From: CAYYUA01 sp964542585
GTDB taxonomy: Bacteria; Bacteroidota; Bacteroidia; CAILMK01; CAYYUA01
DNA length: 64,000 nt
Assembly: GCA_964542585.1 (NCBI GenBank)
Contig: CAZIUI010000005.1
Location: forward strand, 75,757-139,756
Direction: 5' to 3'
This document shows positions 60,075 to 64,000 of the stretch, piece by piece. A program made the position numbers and the translations under genes. Positions within the stretch are counted from its first letter, which is position 1. Each line of letters begins with the position of its first letter. Below the pieces are notes generated by a model. The model ran no database searches, was not told the origin of the DNA, and saw only the letters and a list, made by a program, of their open reading frames with translations.

Positions 60075-60108
60075 GGTTATCCTTCACAATTATTTCAATA
60101 CCCATGAC

Positions 60109-60636
60109 CTACCAATTACCAGTAGTCGTACCTTTCTTCATGGATCCAACTTTCAGCACTTTCCCGTTCATTTTGCGGACGTCTTTGATTTCAAAAACCG
60201 GGACTTTAACACCCCTTAATTTTACGGTACCCCCATCGATTTTGAAACGCTTACCAGTATAGGGGGCATACTGGATACTATCAACGGGATAATTAGGAAA
60301 CAGCGATTTTTTAACGAGTACCATGGCAGTATCCCGGCGGACTCGCTGCGCTGTATCATTAGGGTCTCCAATGGTTTTTATGACCTGAAGGGAATCCCGC
60401 TTAGCAAAATGCATCAGGCTATCCCAACTTCCGACATACTTCCCATGCGCATTCTTATATTCTTTTTGGAGCTTACGGGATTTTTCTAATCGGTTGATCA
60501 CCATTTTCTTACGTTCGCGCATTTTGCGCATGGCCATTATTGGATCACGGATGATATCTACCAAGTAATAAATAATGGAAGCCGCGACCACTATTAAAAA
60601 AACTTTGGTAACGATTTCGACAACACGGTTTCCCAT
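60109..60636 (-). CDS. Membrane-anchored protein of unknown function
   Basis: The 175-residue protein has one N-terminal transmembrane helix (about 7-26, IVTKVFLIVVAASIIYYLVDII) followed by a basic coiled-coil-like segment (about 30-65: MRKMRERKKMVINRLEKSRK) and a beta-rich C terminus (YAPYTGKRFKIDGGTVKLRG). The layout resembles small periplasmic proteins that span the cell wall. No family is recognised. It lies 34 bases upstream of the DUF3822 gene and may be in the same transcript. Confidence 0.6.
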   Translation of the reverse strand: MGNRVVEIVTKVFLIVVAASIIYYLVDIIRDPIMAMRKMRERKKMVINRLEKSRKLQKEYKNAHGKYVGSWDSLMHFAKRDSLQVIKTIGDPNDTAQRVRRDTAMVLVKKSLFPNYPVDSIQYAPYTGKRFKIDGGTVKLRGVKVPVFEIKDVRKMNGKVLKVGSMKKGTTTGNW

Positions 60637-60723
60637 GGGTATCAGTCGGTTGAAAATTGAGTGACAAAGCTAAAAATTCATGCTGAAAAAGCCTTTGTAA
60701 GCTTCCAAGGCTTACGCGAAATG

Positions 60724-62814
60724 CTAAAACTGATACCGCAACTGGGCTTTCAAGGTTGTTTCAGTGTTTCCGTCAATCGTCTGAAGCCCGGAGCCCACTG
60801 TTGAACGATTAAAATAACGCGTCTGCCCGAATTTTAACCAGAAACTCATGCTACCAAAGGCATTCAACCTGGCCAGCATGTAATACCGCATTCCCTTATC
60901 CTGAAAAAATGGTATGCTAAAGGTGTATAGGAGGTCATTCTCATAGGTAAAGATGCGGGCCCGATAATCATCTATATCAAACAAACCATACCGCGCCACT
61001 ATGTAAAAGTCCCCGCTTTTAGTCTCGTACTTGGCATCCTGAAAGGCCATCCAGCCTTTCTCCGGCCCTCTGTTCTGGCGCTGAAAATAGGTACGAGACA
61101 CCCGCGATTGAAAAGACCAATGTTGATTAGCCCGGAATTCCATGTTCCAACGGAATTTCCACTGATGGTACGGCATCGTACGGCTAATAGTTTCTGTTTC
61201 GATTTCAGAGGGCTGATTCTGGATACCTTTTTCGCCACTAAAGCGAACATAGGTGGTGTATCCGTTAGGATCATAGGTAAGGGTGTTGGCATAATTATAA
61301 CCGGCGGAAGGGCGATCAGTCCTGAATTTCAACCAGGGGAAGCGATACCGGTCAAAATAACTGTTGAGTTTCCAGTCATCAAAAGGGGAGAAAGCCGCAG
61401 TTAGGAATAGTCCTTCTTCATTGCGCACTTGCCCACTTTCGCGGAATGCATTGGCAAAAGGCGCCACATAATCTTTGGGATAATTACGGTAAACAGCCCC
61501 TAGCTTAAAACCGGATGGCAAGTTGAGCAACAGGCCATTGACCGTGGCGAGGGCTCCAGTATGGCTATAGCCCAGCTCTCCAAAGAAATAAAAATCCTTA
61601 AACAGCCATTCATAGTTCAACCCGAGGTTCCAGGCCTCTTTTCCTTGCCATCCAAATTTGTCGTAAAGTCTTTCATTGGGCTGCACGGGTTTCTCATTAC
61701 CCACCCACAGCCCCGTGGCTCCCAATGTCAAATTGCTCAAATTCTGCTGAAAGTGCCCACCTGCCACCTCTTGTTGAAAAGCATCTTTGTCCTGTAATTC
61801 GCTACGGGTACGGTGCATGCCACTGCTTTTGATGGAAGTAATGGCTTGGTTACCCCTGATAGCTGTATCCCGCTGAGACAGGTTGGCATCAGCGGCTTTG
61901 TTGGAATAAAAAGCGGTGAGCTTACGACCCTCCGCCAGGCGATAAGTGGCACCGATCCCCCGGAAAAAGTTGTTTTCATTGGCAGAAGTGTAAGCATCCA
62001 GTCCTCCAGCACTTTTGCTCAAGTTTATGGCACCGGGTGTCTTATTCAGGGCCAAACCGGAAGAAAGCACCATTCCCTGTCCGAATTCTGCTTCAAAATC
62101 GCCAATGGCAAGTGATTCCAGCTTTCCGAAATCCTGAAGGAAGATATGTCCGCTGTAATAGTCATAGCCGTAGGGTTGACTACCGGTTAAAAATTCTTCC
62201 CCCGCATCTTTTTCTGTAGTAATGCCAAAGCTTACACGATCCTGAAAATCGTATGTGTAACGCAGGTAGTGGTCAATGGGGCTACCCAGGTAACCTTTGT
62301 TATCCTCACGGCTAGTTGCTGTATCCGCTATGCGCTGACCTTTTACCTCCTCTAAGATACGGTTAGCCCTTAAAAAAAGGTCATGATTCCCATACGCCAC
62401 CATGTTTTTGGGTGTTAAGGGTAAGCGATCCTCCTGCTTTTTAGTATTGACGAATGGCCGCAGCTGCTCAATGGTCTGGCGATCCAGGCGAGGAATGGCT
62501 TTTAGCTCATAGATGGTGGTAAAACCCTGGTACTGCTCCCGGTAAGCGATGATCTCATTAACCTGGGGTACGGATAGGATGTACAGGGAGAGCAATTCTT
62601 TTCGCGAAGCGGTGTTCAGGGATAAGGGGTTTTGGTAATATTGGTTTAAGGACTGAACCAGATCGGTATAATCCAGCGCCTGATCCTTCTTTTCCAGGAT
62701 GTTTTCTATGATGTTGTCCACCTGCTTAGAAGCTGGTTGCTGTGCTTGAGTTGCGCACGGGAGCAATGCTATAACCAAAAGCAACATCCCCTGGGAAATG
62801 GCTGGCTTACCCAT
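60724..62814 (-). CDS. Helix-hairpin-helix and beta-barrel outer membrane protein
   Basis: The 696-residue protein has a signal peptide (cleavage near CATQAQQ) and helix-hairpin-helix units at about 55-130 (SVPQVNEIIAYREQYQGFTT and LKAIPRLDRQTIEQLRPFV). The remaining 550 residues are rich in aromatic and Gly residues with alternating patterns ending in a C-terminal aromatic (LRYQF), the pattern of an outer membrane beta-barrel. Proteins of this layout occur in many Bacteroidota as helix-hairpin-helix proteins of unknown function. It is followed by no downstream gene on the minus strand and is preceded by the PorV-like gene 9 bases away. Confidence 0.8.
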   Translation of the reverse strand: MGKPAISQGMLLLVIALLPCATQAQQPASKQVDNIIENILEKKDQALDYTDLVQSLNQYYQNPLSLNTASRKELLSLYILSVPQVNEIIAYREQYQGFTTIYELKAIPRLDRQTIEQLRPFVNTKKQEDRLPLTPKNMVAYGNHDLFLRANRILEEVKGQRIADTATSREDNKGYLGSPIDHYLRYTYDFQDRVSFGITTEKDAGEEFLTGSQPYGYDYYSGHIFLQDFGKLESLAIGDFEAEFGQGMVLSSGLALNKTPGAINLSKSAGGLDAYTSANENNFFRGIGATYRLAEGRKLTAFYSNKAADANLSQRDTAIRGNQAITSIKSSGMHRTRSELQDKDAFQQEVAGGHFQQNLSNLTLGATGLWVGNEKPVQPNERLYDKFGWQGKEAWNLGLNYEWLFKDFYFFGELGYSHTGALATVNGLLLNLPSGFKLGAVYRNYPKDYVAPFANAFRESGQVRNEEGLFLTAAFSPFDDWKLNSYFDRYRFPWLKFRTDRPSAGYNYANTLTYDPNGYTTYVRFSGEKGIQNQPSEIETETISRTMPYHQWKFRWNMEFRANQHWSFQSRVSRTYFQRQNRGPEKGWMAFQDAKYETKSGDFYIVARYGLFDIDDYRARIFTYENDLLYTFSIPFFQDKGMRYYMLARLNAFGSMSFWLKFGQTRYFNRSTVGSGLQTIDGNTETTLKAQLRYQF

Positions 62815-62823
62815 AGGCCGGCA

Positions 62824-63660
62824 TCATTGAGGTTGGTAATTGGTCCCCAAATAAGGGGTGTTGCCAAGCTCCTGGTGAAACTGAAAACTGAGGTTTAAGC
62901 TCAACCACTTCCACTGATAGCCAACCCCAACACTGTAATTCAGGGGCTCGGTAGCAATCCCTGTTTGGAGCTCTAGGTTTTCTACGGGCTCATACGCAAT
63001 GCCGGCCCTGAACCTTAATGCGTGCTGAATATTCTGCTGCGTGGCTACATGAAGTTCAGCTTTGTCCGAAAACTGGTACCCAATTCCCAAGGTACCGGTC
63101 GGAGCTGTTAGCGCTTTGAAATTTTCCTCCCGATTAACCCCAACGGGATTGAAAACGTGGAATCCGGCTGTGAGTTGCTCATTCAGCTTAAACTGAAAGC
63201 CGACTTCCCCAGTGATATGCCAGTTTTGTTCAAATTCGGTAATGGAACGGCTGAAGGCGTCAAACTGCATCCCAATGGCAATACGGTCTCCAAAGGCCCG
63301 GCTTAAGGCCAAACCATATTTCTGCTGGGTATAGGTCTCCCCATTGGTGAACTGGTAAAAGCTTAAACTAAGGGTTCCCATTTTATCAATAGGATAGGCC
63401 GCACTTAGGGCACCGGCTTCTAAAGATCGGATACCAAACTTGCGCTCAGCCATGACCCCGAACTGAAATTCTTCCAATCGCCCCAGGCAGGCTTGATTGT
63501 AGAAAGTGGCCCAGGGACCTTCAGCCGTAATGGCTGCAAAAGAAAGCCCCGCTTGGCGGCTGCCGGCTGGATAATTGACCCCTCCGCTGTGAGCGTTAGT
63601 GGCTGCTAACAGAGTGATCAATAGGGTAAAGCCGATGCATCTGCGTTTAATCCTCATCAT
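62824..63660 (-). CDS. PorV/PorQ-like outer membrane beta-barrel protein
   Basis: The 278-residue protein has a signal peptide (cleavage after ATNAHS) and the PorV/PorQ-type start GGVNYPAGSRQAGLSFAAIT followed by PWATFYNQACLGRL, then beta-strand-rich sequence ending in SFQFHQELG. PorV is a type IX secretion component that shuttles cargo to the attachment complex, while other family members have unknown roles. The fusion-like proximity to the helix-hairpin-helix barrel gene (9-base gap) suggests the two act together at the outer membrane. It could also be a general FadL-like barrel. Confidence 0.65.
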   Translation of the reverse strand: MMRIKRRCIGFTLLITLLAATNAHSGGVNYPAGSRQAGLSFAAITAEGPWATFYNQACLGRLEEFQFGVMAERKFGIRSLEAGALSAAYPIDKMGTLSLSFYQFTNGETYTQQKYGLALSRAFGDRIAIGMQFDAFSRSITEFEQNWHITGEVGFQFKLNEQLTAGFHVFNPVGVNREENFKALTAPTGTLGIGYQFSDKAELHVATQQNIQHALRFRAGIAYEPVENLELQTGIATEPLNYSVGVGYQWKWLSLNLSFQFHQELGNTPYLGTNYQPQ

Positions 63661-63971
63661 TTTTCAAAAATAATAGCTGGTTATGTACCCTGCATCGTTT
63701 TAGCCCTCTAGAATGTTAACTTTAGATCAATGCATTTGGATGTTATGAGTATTGATGGAATTCAGGCAATTTTGACGGCTAAAATGCTGACAGGAGCTAT
63801 CAGTTAATGGGAAGCTTAAAGTATGGAACCTTTAAACGGGACAGAAAAGACGATAAGCTATACAGGCAATGTAACAAATAGGATAAAAACCATTCTAAAA
63901 TTTATTTTTGTGCAAGAAGTGTTTAGTTATTTTGGTATTGGCCATTTAGCCAGCACTAAAACTTATGCTTT
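63661..63971. other. Divergent intergenic region with a promoter
   Basis: About 310 bases separate the PorV-like gene from the truncated last gene. I see no ORF of note. The plus-strand sequence contains TATTTTTG at 63903-63910, a good match to the -7 element. Confidence 0.45.
63903..63910 (+). promoter_or_regulatory. Candidate -7 element for the last gene
   Basis: TATTTTTG matches TAnnTTTG and lies about 60 bases before the ATG at 63972, giving a leader of about 55 bases. Confidence 0.5.
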
Positions 63972-64000
63972 ATGAGACACTTAAAACTTCTAACCCCCCC
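63972..64000 (+). CDS. Start of a truncated gene (window edge)
   Basis: From ATG 63972 the sequence reads MRHLKLLTP and then runs into a CCCCCCC tract at the window end. The basic first residues would suit a signal peptide. A second ATG at 63965 opens another frame (MLYETLKTSN). Too little is present to identify the protein. Confidence 0.35.

Noticed and set aside
1..64000. CRISPR arrays, defence islands, prophage, rRNA genes
   Set aside because: I saw no regularly spaced direct repeats, cas-like motifs, phage structural genes or rRNA-like sequence anywhere in the window.

Overview
The window is chromosomal DNA from a Bacteroidota bacterium, most likely of the order Cytophagales. Evidence from the sequence: a gldA-gldF-gldG gliding cluster, a secreted beta-helix protein ending in a type IX secretion sorting domain, a PorV/PorQ-like barrel protein, a menaquinone gene (menE), lipoproteins with short Gly-rich stretches after the lipobox cysteine, a MurF-alanine racemase fusion, families typical of the phylum (DUF4340, DUF1599, DUF3822, DUF4412, OstA-like), and several upstream sequences matching the Bacteroidota -7 element TAnnTTTG. 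The exact genus cannot be read from the sequence.

Layout. 1-3.4 kb: an azurin-like copper lipoprotein, a DASH cryptochrome, two tiny membrane proteins and a Crp/Fnr regulator. 3.4-9.4 kb, minus strand: a tetrapyrrole operon reading hemA-hemC fusion, hemD, hemQ, hemL, then an M28 peptidase lipoprotein. 9.6-16.4 kb: TPR protein, phosphoglycolate phosphatase-like HAD, a PLP enzyme with a DUF456 protein, a SprT-like protein, an OstA/LptA-like protein and DUF2147. 16.4-20 kb: tRNA-Pro(CGG), menE, dxs. 20-31.3 kb, all plus strand: gldA, gldF, gldG, DUF4340, dnaN, dihydroorotase, polA and an FAD oxidoreductase. 31.3-34.4 kb, minus strand: tatC, a T9SS cargo protein, yjbQ. 34.6-40 kb, plus strand: THUMP methyltransferase, DAO-family oxidase, OsmC, a serine hydrolase and a geranylgeranyl-reductase-like enzyme. 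40-46.8 kb: uvrB and an SDR, an arginase-fold protein, a second serine hydrolase preceded by a coupled 30-codon ORF, and a lipoprotein. 46.8-50.3 kb is the one decayed, gene-poor region: an IS4-type transposase relic, an NtrC-like regulator lacking its DNA-binding domain, and a second frameshifted relic. 50.3-64 kb: DUF4412, MurF-Alr, diadenylate cyclase, folP, DUF1599, a DoxX-thioredoxin fusion, a lone DppB-like permease, aroK, rsmD, DUF3822, a helix-hairpin-helix barrel protein, a PorV-like protein, and the first codons of a gene cut by the window end.

Most of the window is ordinary housekeeping DNA. I found no CRISPR array, defence island, prophage or biosynthetic cluster. The observations most worth a second look are the HemA-HemC fusion in an operon with HemQ, the NtrC-type regulator that stops right after its AAA+ domain, the arginase-fold protein with eroded metal ligands, the acidic tail on the sliding clamp, the tiny ORFs at 2.25-2.55 kb and 45.8 kb, and the two decayed genes flanking the regulator.
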